Both the position numbers and the translations under genes were made by a program. Shown here piece after piece: positions 6,777-13,404 of a DNA stretch of 14,338 bases. The DNA comes from JAGUXG01 sp043798435 (GTDB lineage: Bacteria > UBA9089 > UBA9088 > JAGUXG01): contig JAZDOR010000126.1 of assembly GCA_043798435.1 (NCBI GenBank), positions 1-14,338 of the forward strand, written 5' to 3'. The stretch's first letter is position 1. Each line of letters starts with the position of its first letter. Below the pieces are notes generated by a model. It ran no database searches. It was not told where the DNA came from and was given only the letters and a program-made list of their open reading frames with translations.

Positions 6777-6968
6777 ATGGAAAATATAGAATATTTTGAC
6801 TATCAGAGGGTCGCTCGTGAGATGCATGTTCCTGAGATTACCTTAAAAAAGATTGAAAGAGAGGTAAAAGAAGAATTTTCCAAAGACAAAATGATGTATG
6901 AACTCCATGTTTTAAGGGCAATTAGGAGTAAATATTGGCAAAAAGATGTCAGGCAAGAGAGGAAATAG
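6777..6968 (+). CDS. Small partner of the PIN protein, putative antitoxin
   Basis: A 63-residue, highly charged, mostly helical protein with no membrane segment. The start is supported by AAGGA at 6765-6769, which overlaps the PIN gene stop. It shows FDYQRVAREMHVPEITLKKI near the start, possibly a helix-turn-helix-like or dimerising segment, and MYELHVLRAIRSKYW near the end. I cannot assign a domain. Placement and size suggest it neutralises or accompanies the PIN protein; this is inference from context only. Confidence 0.5.
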   Translation: MENIEYFDYQRVAREMHVPEITLKKIEREVKEEFSKDKMMYELHVLRAIRSKYWQKDVRQERK

Positions 6969-7029
6969 ACCTACAATGGCAGATAATAGAGTGTTTGAAA
7001 TTAGCGTCCAAAGGCTTCGCCCTTTCAAG

Positions 7030-7050
7030 TACTCGAACCGTTAGCTGAAA
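7030..7050. repeat. Element-end-like fragment between two toxin-antitoxin pairs
   Basis: TACTCGAACCGTTAGCTGAAA resembles the region around the cbiQ stop (TACTCG, then TAACCGTTTAGC, then TTGAAA, at 4704-4728) with three short gaps. A small hairpin AAAGG-CTTCGC-CCTTT lies just upstream. It may be a decayed element end; no inverted partner was found. Confidence 0.25.
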
Positions 7051-7082
7051 TCTCTTTTTAAATAATAAATGGAGGTGGTAAA

Positions 7083-7283
7083 ATGGCACTTGCTAAAAAA
7101 GAAGCGATTCATCTTATTGAAAAACTACCGGATGATTATTCTATGGATGAAATTATGGCTGAATTATATTTTAAGGAACAGGTGGAGCAAGGATTACGAG
7201 ATATAGAAGAAGGGCGAGTATATTCCCATGAGCAAATTAAAAATATGGTGTTGCAATGGCGAAAATCATCTGGTCGGATTTAG
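7083..7283 (+). CDS. Antitoxin of a ParE/RelE-type pair
   Basis: A 66-residue protein, strongly acidic in the middle, beginning MALAKKEAIHLIEKLPDDYS and continuing with DEIMAELYFKEQVEQGL and a DIEEGRVYSHEQIK segment. This pattern is common in small antitoxins paired with ParE/RelE toxins: a short N-terminal part and a C-terminal helix that wraps the toxin. The start has a strong ribosome binding site, GGAGGTG at 7071-7077. It overlaps the toxin gene by 28 bases, typical of antitoxin-toxin order. As in other pairs it probably also represses the pair's promoter, although I see no operator. Confidence 0.75.
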   Translation: MALAKKEAIHLIEKLPDDYSMDEIMAELYFKEQVEQGLRDIEEGRVYSHEQIKNMVLQWRKSSGRI

Positions 7284-7570
7284 CAAAAGAACATTTGAGA
7301 GAAATTGACTCTTATATTTCAAAGGGTGATCCTTTCTACTCGGTTGTTTTTATTGATAAATTGATTGCTTCTGTGGAGAGGATTAGATTGTTTCCAAAAT
7401 GTGGAAGAGTCGTTCCAGAATTTGGAAGAGATGACTTAAGAGAAATTTTCTTCCATAAATACAGAATTGTGTACTCAATTAAAGATGATATGATAAGAAT
7501 ATTAAGTATTGTTCATGGAGCAATGGACATCATGAAAAAACGAGAACGAGAACCATGGGACTTCACATAG
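7256..7570 (+). CDS. ParE/RelE superfamily toxin
   Basis: This 104-residue basic protein has the ParE family pattern: IIWSDLAKEHLREIDSYIS at the start, an alpha-helical hairpin to about residue 50, FPKCGRVVPEFGRDDLREI in the centre, then YRIVYSIKDDMIRILSIVHG near the end. RelE members cut mRNA on the ribosome and ParE members poison gyrase; this sequence with V(V)PE and LREIFFHKYRIVY is closer to the ParE group. The gene starts inside the antitoxin gene. Length is full for the family, so it should be intact. Confidence 0.85.
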   Translation: MAKIIWSDLAKEHLREIDSYISKGDPFYSVVFIDKLIASVERIRLFPKCGRVVPEFGRDDLREIFFHKYRIVYSIKDDMIRILSIVHGAMDIMKKREREPWDFT

Positions 7571-7640
7571 CATTGTGTATTTGCAAAAGCTGGAGATGAG
7601 AAGATATTAATTATAATATTGGATTCGCTAACTTTAATTC

Positions 7641-7668
7641 TATGGACTATGGACTATTAACCATGGAC
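7641..7668. repeat. Heptamer array (TATGGAC-type) before proC
   Basis: Four 7-base units in a row: TATGGAC, TATGGAC, TATTAAC, CATGGAC. It lies in the 118-base gap between the ParE-type toxin and proC. TATAAT at 7612-7617 lies upstream and could be a -10 box, but no matching -35 is visible. Confidence 0.6.
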
Positions 7669-7688
7669 TAAACAGTGGTGATGATACT

Positions 7689-8471
7689 ATGATAGCAATA
7701 ATAGGTTGCGGAAATATGGGGGAGGCGATTGTCAGGGGTTTGTTAAAAAAGGGGTTATATTCTCCATCCGAGATTATCGCCACAGATGTTAGACCAGAAA
7801 GGCTCAGGGAGATAGGACAGATAGAAACGACAAATAACAACCAGGAGGCAGCAGACAAAGCAGATATACTCATATTAGCTATAAAGCCCCAGGTAATAGA
7901 GGAAGTCTTAAAAGAGCTTAAGCCAAAGATACAAGAAAGGCATCTAATCATCTCTATTGCGGCTGGAGTAAGGTTAAAAAGGATAGAAACCATACTCCCA
8001 AAAGCAAGGGTGATAAGGGTTATGCCGAATACACCAGGCCTCATAGGTTGTGGCATTTCAAGCCTTTCCTGCGGAAGCCAGACCATAAAACAGGATGAAG
8101 AAACAGCCACTCGTATATTTTCTGCATTAGGTGATGTAGTACAGGTGGAGGAGAAGCTGATGGATGCTGTCTGTGCTTTGTCTGGCTCAGGTCCAGCTTA
8201 TATCTTTTTGATAATAGAGTCCCTTATTGCCGCAGGGGTAAAGATGGGGCTATCCTGTGATTTAGCGAAGAAGCTTGTCCTGGCTACTGTAGAGGGTTCG
8301 GCAAGGCTGGTAGCAGAGACAGGAAGGCATCCAGCAGAGCTAAGGGATCAGGTTACCTCACCTGGAGGGACAACTGCTTCTGCTTTACATATAATGGAGA
8401 CCGGAGGATTGCGTGGCATAATTCAGAAGGCGGTTTTAGCCGCAGAAAAAAGGGCAGGTGAGCTTGGATAA
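7689..8471 (+). CDS. proC: Pyrroline-5-carboxylate reductase
   Basis: It catalyses the last step of proline synthesis, reduction of pyrroline-5-carboxylate to proline with NAD(P)H, in the cytoplasm. The 260-residue protein has the Rossmann motif GCGNMG at 6-11, LAIKPQ at about 63-68, RVMPNTP at 110-116, and the C-terminal dimerisation and active-site region LSGSGPAY at 164-171 and VTSPGGTT at 222-229. All are family hallmarks, and the length is normal. A weak ribosome binding site GGTGAT precedes ATG 7689. It stands alone, with a toxin pair upstream and repeat element B starting at its stop codon. Confidence 0.96.
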   Translation: MIAIIGCGNMGEAIVRGLLKKGLYSPSEIIATDVRPERLREIGQIETTNNNQEAADKADILILAIKPQVIEEVLKELKPKIQERHLIISIAAGVRLKRIETILPKARVIRVMPNTPGLIGCGISSLSCGSQTIKQDEETATRIFSALGDVVQVEEKLMDAVCALSGSGPAYIFLIIESLIAAGVKMGLSCDLAKKLVLATVEGSARLVAETGRHPAELRDQVTSPGGTTASALHIMETGGLRGIIQKAVLAAEKRAGELG

Positions 8472-8700
8472 AAAGGCAAAACATTGGGGAATTAGCCAAA
8501 AAATTAGACACTGATGAACTGTAAATGGACACCAATTATAAATGAAGAAATATTTAGACACTGATTTACACAGATGAACACTGATAATTTTTAATTCTTA
8601 TCAGTGAAAATCAGTATTAATCAGTGTCAAAAAAATTAAATTTTATCAGTGTAATCTGTGTCAAAAAACTTTAGTCCTCCCCAAAATTATGAGCAATTAC
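8472..8700. mobile_element. Element B: inverted copy of the element A/C type
   Basis: The right end TGAGCAATTAC (8690-8700), preceded by TCCTCCCCAAAATTA, is the reverse complement of the left ends of A and C. The core 8557-8587 against 8598-8628 forms a hairpin of ACACTGAT and ACACAGAT words, in the opposite orientation to A and C. The left end has decayed: only TTGGGGA (8484-8490) is recognisable, and the outer bases merge with the proC stop. It fills the whole gap between proC and the next start, which follows one base later. Confidence 0.75.
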
Positions 8701-8701
8701 G

Positions 8702-8917
8702 ATGAAGATTAAGATAAAGGTTAAACCTGGGGCAAAGAAGGATGAAATAGAAGAGGGTGAGGTTTTTATCGTGAAGACAAAGGAGAAGCCAATAGAAGGA
8801 AGGGCAAATAAGGGTGTAATAAAGCTATTGGCAAAGCATTTTAAGGTGCCACAGGACAAAATCTGCATCTTATCTGGAGCAAAGCAAAAGGATAAGCTCA
8901 TTGAGGTGGTAAAATGA
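8702..8917 (+). CDS. DUF167 / YggU family protein
   Basis: A 71-residue protein with the pattern of the UPF0235/YggU family: KIKVKPGAKKDEI at the start, VKTKEKPIEGRANKGVIKLLAKHFKVP in the middle and ILSGAKQKDKLIEV at the end. The fold is known but its biochemical role is not. In many genomes it sits near proC and yggT, which fits proC being the gene before it here. The start directly abuts element B and has no ribosome binding site. The stop overlaps the next gene as ATGA, so translation is coupled. Confidence 0.88.
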   Translation: MKIKIKVKPGAKKDEIEEGEVFIVKTKEKPIEGRANKGVIKLLAKHFKVPQDKICILSGAKQKDKLIEVVK

Positions 8918-9975
8918 AGAAGACTTTTTTCATCTTTCTTTTTTTGATGTCAACTATATGTGCAGAGGTAAAAGAGACTGACCTTCTCTTCCAGGAGGCT
9001 CTATTCTATTATCAAAGCCAACAATTAGACAAGGCATTGGAAACCTTCTCTAAACTCTTAGAGAAAGACCCAAGCTATCCGAAGGCACAAGAACTTTTTG
9101 TAGAGACATTAAAAAAGAAGGCGGGTAAAGACAGAATACAGAATACAGAATACAGGATACAGAATACAGAGGAGAAAGGAGAGAAGATAGAAGAGATTAA
9201 AATAGTGCCAGGATTAGAGGAGCCAGAAAAGGCAACCTGCACAGAGGAAATTGTTATTCCAGAGCCTGAAAAAAAGGAGGAGGAAAAGCCAAAGCCTACG
9301 CTTCCAAAAAGGGGTCAGGATTATCTCTTTGCTCACACACTTATCAAAAAAGGCTTCTATCAACCTGCCTTGAATGAACTTGTCCAAGTTCTGACAGAGG
9401 AACCTGAGACAAAAATAAAGGATAAGATACTCTTCACTATGGCACAGATTCTCTTTAAGATGGAAAAGTATACAGATGCAGTATCAACACTAAAAACCCT
9501 TCTTGCTGAAACACCAAAGAGCAGCTTAATATACGAGGCAAATCTCATCATTGCAGACAGCCTTTTTTCGCAAAACAATTTTTTGGATGCAAGGCTTCAG
9601 TATCTCAAGGTGTTTCATAAATTGAGCAATGAAGAGATTTTAGATGACTTATATCCAGAGCTACCTCCTATCAGTCGGAAAAAAGAGGAGCTTCTGGCTG
9701 AGGCTCAGCTTGGCATTGGAAATACTTATAAGAGATTGGAGGAATACCAGAAAGCCATTGCTGAATATCAGAAGGTCCTGGACCTATATCCAAAGACAGC
9801 TTCAGCAGATGATGCCTGTTTTTACCTGGCAGATATCTATGACCGACAGCCTCAAATCAGGGATTTTGAAAAAGCAGTGAAGATTTATAAGCTCTTGATG
9901 GAGAGGTATCCTGACTCTATCTGGTTTGATAGAGCCAAGGAGAGAAAGAAGTATTTGGAGGAGAATTATTTATGA
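8914..9975 (+). CDS. Exported TPR-repeat protein with a repeat-derived insert
   Basis: The 353-residue protein begins with a signal peptide (MKKTFFIFLFLMSTICA, cleavage probably after residue 17), so it should act in the periplasm or at a membrane. Residues about 24-56 form one TPR, then a low-complexity linker rich in E, K and P (about 70-130), then a row of TPR-like helices to the end, the clearest being YKRLEEYQKAIAEYQKVLDLYP. This resembles YbgF/CpoB- or BamD-like scaffold proteins, without a specific match. Residues 73-87 (DRIQNTEYRIQNTEE) are encoded by a heptamer array. GAGGTGG 4 bases before ATG 8914 supports the start. It overlaps the genes on both sides by 4 bases. Confidence 0.8.
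   Translation: MKKTFFIFLFLMSTICAEVKETDLLFQEALFYYQSQQLDKALETFSKLLEKDPSYPKAQELFVETLKKKAGKDRIQNTEYRIQNTEEKGEKIEEIKIVPGLEEPEKATCTEEIVIPEPEKKEEEKPKPTLPKRGQDYLFAHTLIKKGFYQPALNELVQVLTEEPETKIKDKILFTMAQILFKMEKYTDAVSTLKTLLAETPKSSLIYEANLIIADSLFSQNNFLDARLQYLKVFHKLSNEEILDDLYPELPPISRKKEELLAEAQLGIGNTYKRLEEYQKAIAEYQKVLDLYPKTASADDACFYLADIYDRQPQIRDFEKAVKIYKLLMERYPDSIWFDRAKERKKYLEENYL
9131..9172 (+). repeat. Heptamer array ACAGAAT x6 inside the TPR gene
   Basis: Units: ACAGAAT three times, ACAGGAT, ACAGAAT, ACAGAGG. Six units of 7 make 42 bases, or 14 codons, so the frame is kept. The reverse complement of the same heptamer (ATTCTGT) occurs five times before dnaB. Confidence 0.9.
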
Positions 9976-10205
9976 AGGTATTGAACTATAAAATTTTACT
10001 CAAGAAAGAACCTGAGGGTGGTTATACAGTAATCGTTCCTACTCTTGCTGGTTGTGTTACATATGGCGAGACAATAGAGGAAGCAATAAAAATGGCAAAA
10101 GAGGCTATTGAGCTATACATAGAAAGCTTAAAGGCACAGGGCGAGGAGATACCAACAGAGGAAGAGACATTAGAATATACGTTGATGGTGAGGGCTTATG
10201 CCTAA
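9972..10205 (+). CDS. hicB: HicB-family antitoxin
   Basis: This 77-residue protein has the HicB partial RNase H-like fold: YKILLKKEPEGGYTVIVPTLAGCVTYGETIEEAIKMAKEAIELYIESL is nearly a family consensus, with GGY and P-L-GC-T-G-T as key residues. A separate DNA-binding tail is absent, as in the short HicB forms. It neutralises the HicA toxin encoded next. GGAGGAG at 9957-9963, 8 bases upstream, supports the start. It overlaps the TPR gene by 4 bases (ATGA) and hicA by 8 bases, so it has no room for its own adjacent promoter. HicB-first order is common for this subgroup. Confidence 0.9.
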   Translation: MKVLNYKILLKKEPEGGYTVIVPTLAGCVTYGETIEEAIKMAKEAIELYIESLKAQGEEIPTEEETLEYTLMVRAYA

Positions 10206-10416
10206 GTTACCGTCTTTTACCCCTCAGCAGGTTATTAAAATTCTTGAAAAACATGGGTTTGTGTTTGATAGAAGTAAAGGAAGCCACCACATATATTACT
10301 GCTATGAGACGAAAAGAAGGGTTGTGGTTCCGCTTCATAAAAAGGATTTACCCAAAGGAACATTATTTGAGATTCTAAAGCAAGCAGGTATAAACAAGGA
10401 GGAAATATGGGAGTAA
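10198..10416 (+). CDS. hicA: HicA-family mRNA interferase toxin
   Basis: A 72-residue basic protein with the dsRNA-binding-like HicA fold: LPSFTPQQVIKILEKHGFVFDRSKGSHHIY, then VVVPLHKKDLPKGTLFEILKQAGI. H30 in GSHH is the expected catalytic histidine for translation-independent mRNA cleavage. Length is full, so the toxin looks active. Its 3' end carries the ribosome binding site AAGGAGG (10396-10402) of dcd and overlaps that gene by 10 bases, so the toxin pair is locked into a housekeeping transcript. Confidence 0.92.
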   Translation: MPKLPSFTPQQVIKILEKHGFVFDRSKGSHHIYYCYETKRRVVVPLHKKDLPKGTLFEILKQAGINKEEIWE

Positions 10417-10967
10417 AATCAGATGGATGGATAAAGAAAATGGCAAAGGAACAGGGAATGATTGAGCCATTTGCTGACGCTCAGGTCAGGAAAGGCACAA
10501 TATCTTATGGGGTCTCATCTTATGGCTATGACATAAGGATTGCAGACGAGTTTAAGATATTCACCAATATAAACACGACTATTATTGACCCAAAGGCTTT
10601 TGACCCAAGATCCTTTGTGGATTTCAAGGGAGATGTCTGTGTCATCCCTCCAAACTCCTTTGCTTTAGGAAGGTCTGTGGAGTATTTCAGAATTCCAAGG
10701 AGCGTAATCACTGTCTGTCTTGGAAAGTCAACCTATGCCAGATGTGGAATCATCACCAATGTGACGCCATTTGAGCCAGAGTGGGAGGGTTTTGTCACCC
10801 TTGAAATATCAAACACAACCCCTATTCCAGCAAGGATATATGCCAATGAGGGAATTGCTCAGGTTCTATTCTTTGAGGCAGATGAAGGCTGCGAGGTATC
10901 TTATGCTGACAAGAAAGGCAAGTATCAGGCACAAAAGGAGATAGTCTTGCCCTGGGTGGAAAGATGA
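10407..10967 (+). CDS. dcd: dCTP deaminase
   Basis: It deaminates dCTP to dUTP, feeding dUMP to thymidylate synthase. The 186-residue protein, which forms a trimer in this family, has VSSYGYDIR at about 36-44, CLGKSTYARCG at 104-114 with S108 and R112 as active-site residues, and EPEWEGFVTLEISN at 123-136 with E133 as the catalytic glutamate. YQAQKE near the end contacts the triphosphate in relatives. A strong ribosome binding site lies 4 bases before ATG 10407, inside hicA. Only a dcd domain is present, without extra nuclease or kinase parts, so I read it as a metabolic enzyme. A bifunctional dCTP deaminase-dUTPase cannot be excluded from sequence reading alone. Confidence 0.94.
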   Translation: MGVKSDGWIKKMAKEQGMIEPFADAQVRKGTISYGVSSYGYDIRIADEFKIFTNINTTIIDPKAFDPRSFVDFKGDVCVIPPNSFALGRSVEYFRIPRSVITVCLGKSTYARCGIITNVTPFEPEWEGFVTLEISNTTPIPARIYANEGIAQVLFFEADEGCEVSYADKKGKYQAQKEIVLPWVER

Positions 10968-10973
10968 AATATA

Positions 10974-11108
10974 GTAACACTTTAGCCAACTTCTAAAGGA
11001 TTGGTAATCAGTGATAGGTAATCAGTAATCGGTAAGAAAAAACAATTACCTGATTACCTGATAATCGATAACCTGATTACCTTACACTTTACTTGGATAA
11101 ATAGTTAC
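10974..11108. mobile_element. Element D: intergenic element with GTAACACTTTAGCCAA ends
   Basis: Left end GTAACACTTTAGCCAA (10974-10989) and right end TTGGATAAATAGTTAC (11093-11108) are inverted at 13 of 16 positions. The core is a hairpin of GGTAATCAG words on the left (11003-11036) and their inverse CTGATTACC on the right (11046-11081). The flanks GAAATATA (10966-10973) and GAAATAAT (11109-11116) share their first six bases, a likely decayed 8-bp target duplication. It starts 6 bases after the dcd stop. Confidence 0.75.
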
Positions 11109-11118
11109 GAAATAATTA

Positions 11119-11148
11119 TAGACAAGACAGGGGTTTTATTTTTATAAT
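11119..11148 (+). promoter_or_regulatory. Sigma-70-type promoter for rpsR, possibly leaderless
   Basis: TAGACA (11119-11124) lies 18 bases before a perfect TATAAT (11143-11148). A start point about 7 bases further would fall at about 11155, only 3 bases before the rpsR ATG. No ribosome binding site precedes that ATG, which fits a leaderless transcript. It lies just outside element D. Confidence 0.5.
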
Positions 11149-11157
11149 TTCATCCTA

Positions 11158-11409
11158 ATGAAAAGAAAACCAAGAAAGAAGCAAAGAAGAGATGCAGTTC
11201 AGTCGCCAGTTAAGGTTTGCAGACTGTGTAGCCAGAAGACAGAAAGTCTTTCCTACAGAGACTATGATATGCTCAGGAGATTTATCTCTGAGAGGGGAAA
11301 GCTATTGGCAAGAAGAATCACCAAAAATTGTGCGAAACACCAAAGAATGGTGGCAAGTGCAGTAAAACAGGCGAGGCACCTTGCTCTTCTTTCTTTTACA
11401 TCAAGATGA
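11158..11409 (+). CDS. rpsR: 30S ribosomal protein S18
   Basis: The 83-residue basic protein matches S18: a lysine/arginine-rich start, VCRLCSQKTE with C21 and C24, YRDYDMLRRFISERGKLLARR, and the hallmark NCAKHQRMVASAVKQARHLALL. It binds 16S rRNA next to S6 in the 30S platform. The CxxC suggests a zinc-binding form if further ligands exist, but only this pair and the later C57 are evident. Usual neighbours rpsF and ssb are missing upstream, where element D and dcd stand instead. The stop overlaps the rplI start (ATGA). Confidence 0.96.
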   Translation: MKRKPRKKQRRDAVQSPVKVCRLCSQKTESLSYRDYDMLRRFISERGKLLARRITKNCAKHQRMVASAVKQARHLALLSFTSR

Positions 11410-11855
11410 AGGTAATTATGACAGAAGAACTGCCTGGTCAAAAAAAACCAGGAGAGATAGCGGATGTTGCTGGAGGATTTGCCAGGAATTTTCTCTTTCC
11501 AAGGGGTTTGGCTATTATGGCTAATAGCCAGAATATGAAACAGGCTGAGAGAATAAAGAGAGAAGCAGAAAAGAAAGAAGAGGCAAAGAAGAAAGCCGGA
11601 GAGCAATTGGCAGAGATGCTTTCAAATCTTACCATTACTATAGAAAAGAAGGTTGGAGAGGAGAACAGAATATTTGGGAATGTAACCTCCAATGAGATAA
11701 AAGAGTACCTGGCTAAACAAAATATAGAGATAGACAAAAGGGAGATTGAGCTTCCAGAACACGGTATAAAAAGCTTGGGTGAACACTTCGCAAAGGTCAA
11801 CTTAGGGCAAGGACTAACCGCCAACCTTAAAATCTTAGTCATAAAAGAAGAATGA
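11406..11855 (+). CDS. rplI: 50S ribosomal protein L9
   Basis: I chose ATG 11406, which overlaps the rpsR stop as ATGA and gives 149 residues, the normal L9 length. A start at 11328 would add 26 unrelated residues read from within rpsR. The N-terminal domain shows VIMTEELPGQKKPGEIADVAGGFARNFLFPRGLA, in which GxxxxVxxGyaRNfLxPxgxA is the L9 signature. A long lysine- and glutamate-rich helix follows (about 45-75), then the C-terminal rRNA-binding domain. There is no own ribosome binding site, so translation probably depends on rpsR. Confidence 0.95.
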   Translation: MKVIMTEELPGQKKPGEIADVAGGFARNFLFPRGLAIMANSQNMKQAERIKREAEKKEEAKKKAGEQLAEMLSNLTITIEKKVGEENRIFGNVTSNEIKEYLAKQNIEIDKREIELPEHGIKSLGEHFAKVNLGQGLTANLKILVIKEE

Positions 11856-11928
11856 GAATTCAGAATTCAGAATTCAGGAGTCAGGAGTCAGAAATTCTGT
11901 ATTCTGTATTCTGTATTCTGTATTCTGT
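11856..11928. repeat. Mixed heptamer array between rplI and dnaB
   Basis: Ten perfect 7-base units: GAATTCA x3 (11856-11876), GGAGTCA x2 (11877-11890), then after GAA five copies of ATTCTGT (11894-11928). The first and last blocks are partly complementary (CAGAATTCAGAATTC against the inverse of AAATTCTGTATTCTG, 13 of 15), so a hairpin forms. It fills nearly the whole gap and takes the place of the dnaB ribosome binding site. Confidence 0.9.
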
Positions 11929-11931
11929 CCA

Positions 11932-13275
11932 ATGATAGATACAACCTTCCTTCCAACAGAAAGAATTCCTCCTCAAGCCATAGAAGCAGAAGGCTCTGTG
12001 CTTGGAGCTATGCTGATGAGCAAGGAGATTATCTCCGATGTTGTTGAGGTTGTAAAGGCTGAGGATTTTTACAGAGAGAGCCACAAAAAGATATTTCAGG
12101 CAATTATTTCTCTGTGGCAGAGGAATGAGCCTGTTGACCTCATCACCCTTTCTGATGAGCTGAACAAAATAGGCCAATTGTCTTCTGTAGGGGGAGCAAC
12201 CTACCTCACTTCCATCCTTTCTTCTGTTCCCACACCAACAAATGCGGTTTATTACGGCAAGATTATTGCTGAAAAAGCTGCTCTAAGGTCTCTGGTCAAT
12301 GTCTCCTCCAGAATCCTTGATATGGGTTATCAACAACAGGGAACTGCTTCTGATATTCTTGACAGGGCAGAGCAGATGATCTTCGACATCGTCTCGCGCA
12401 AGATAAAGGGAGGGTTCACCCATATCAAGGAGTATCTGAAACCAGCAGATATTGAAACCTTATGCACCCATAAACCCCACATTACAGGCGTTCCCACTGG
12501 ATTCTCTGATTTAGACGAAAAAACCTCTGGATTCCAACCCTCTGACCTTATCATCATTGCTGGCAGACCATCTATGGGAAAGACAGCTTTTGCTCTATCT
12601 ATAGCTCAAAATGCCGCTGTAAAAGAGAAGGTCTGTGTAGGTATGTTCTCTTTAGAAATGAGCCAATCCCAGCTTGTTTTGCGTCTGCTCTGTTCCGAAG
12701 CAAGGGTGGATGCTCATCGCTTGAGAACAGGCAGGCTTGCAAAACCCGATCTTCCAAAGATATCCTTAGCTGCAGGTGCTTTAGGGGATTCAGAGATATA
12801 CTTAGATGACACAGCCTCAATGAATGCCATTGAAATGAAGGCAAAGGCAAGGAGGCTGAAGGCACAATATAACATCGGGCTTCTTATTATAGATTACCTC
12901 CAGCTTATGGAAGGCACAGGAAGGTTTAGCGAAAATAGACAGCAGGAGATATCAGAGATATCAAGGTTTTTGAAAGGTTTAGCCAAAGAGCTGAATATTC
13001 CGGTAGTAGCCCTATCCCAGTTATCACGGGCAACAGAGATCCAGAGACGAAAACCCCAACTCTCAGACCTCAGGGAATCAGGTGCAATTGAGCAGGATGC
13101 AGACCTTGTTCTCTTTGTTTACAGGGAGGAGTATTACAAGCCAACAGAGGATAACGAGGGGATGGCCGAGATAATCATTGGAAAGCAAAGGAATGGTCCA
13201 ACAGGCTCTATTCACCTTGCCTTTCTTAAATCTTATGCCAAGTTTGAGAGCCTTGCCAAAGCGAGGGAGGAGTAA
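11932..13275 (+). CDS. dnaB: Replicative DNA helicase DnaB
   Basis: The 447-residue hexameric 5'-3' helicase unwinds DNA at the replication fork. The N-terminal domain (about 12-110) starts IPPQAIEAEGSVLGAML, and the RecA-like domain follows a linker at about 160-185. Walker A is GRPSMGKT at 211-218, catalytic glutamate E241 in SLEM, Walker B LLIIDYLQLM at 317-326, SQLSR at 362-366, and the arginine finger region KQRNGPTG at 418-425. No intein is present. It is the third gene of the usual rpsR-rplI-dnaB order. Its first 5' bases are a heptamer array without a ribosome binding site. Its stop TAA (13273-13275) lies inside GTAAC, the end of element E, so the last residues may have been reshaped by insertion. 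Confidence 0.97.
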   Translation: MIDTTFLPTERIPPQAIEAEGSVLGAMLMSKEIISDVVEVVKAEDFYRESHKKIFQAIISLWQRNEPVDLITLSDELNKIGQLSSVGGATYLTSILSSVPTPTNAVYYGKIIAEKAALRSLVNVSSRILDMGYQQQGTASDILDRAEQMIFDIVSRKIKGGFTHIKEYLKPADIETLCTHKPHITGVPTGFSDLDEKTSGFQPSDLIIIAGRPSMGKTAFALSIAQNAAVKEKVCVGMFSLEMSQSQLVLRLLCSEARVDAHRLRTGRLAKPDLPKISLAAGALGDSEIYLDDTASMNAIEMKAKARRLKAQYNIGLLIIDYLQLMEGTGRFSENRQQEISEISRFLKGLAKELNIPVVALSQLSRATEIQRRKPQLSDLRESGAIEQDADLVLFVYREEYYKPTEDNEGMAEIIIGKQRNGPTGSIHLAFLKSYAKFESLAKAREE

Positions 13276-13391
13276 CCAGTGAAGAGGTAATCAGTGATCG
13301 GTAATCAGGTAAGAAAAACAATTACCGATAACCGATTACCCGATAACCTGATTACCATTTTCCTTGCACTTCATTTAGGTAAAACAATTAC
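13272..13391. mobile_element. Element E: second element of the D type
   Basis: The left end begins GTAACCAGTGAAG at 13272. The right end runs GCACTTCATTTAGG, then TAAAACAATTAC, to 13391. The core is a hairpin of GGTAATC words (13286-13312) against CGATTACC/CTGATTACC words (13322-13356), the same as in element D. The left end is less well conserved than in D. Purine-rich flanks (AGGGAGGA and AAAGGAGA) make a target duplication impossible to judge. Reading this repeat as protein would add 37 false residues to the next gene. Confidence 0.6.
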
Positions 13392-13404
13392 AAAGGAGAT
13401 TTCT

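Noticed and set aside
6995..7050. Integron attC-like site near the toxin-antitoxin genes
   Set aside because: GTTAGC and a small hairpin are present, but the paired core sites and spacing of attC are missing.
10407..10967. Antiphage dCTP deaminase
   Set aside because: Only the compact metabolic dcd domain is present and no defence domains are fused; closeness to HicBA alone is not enough.
11328..11405. Longer start of L9 within rpsR
   Set aside because: The added residues are a shifted reading of rpsR, and the L9 signature begins at ATG 11406.
13294..13404. Longer start of the MlaE protein at ATG 13294
   Set aside because: These 37 residues are read from element E and its edge; ATG 13405 has a good ribosome binding site and gives the normal length.
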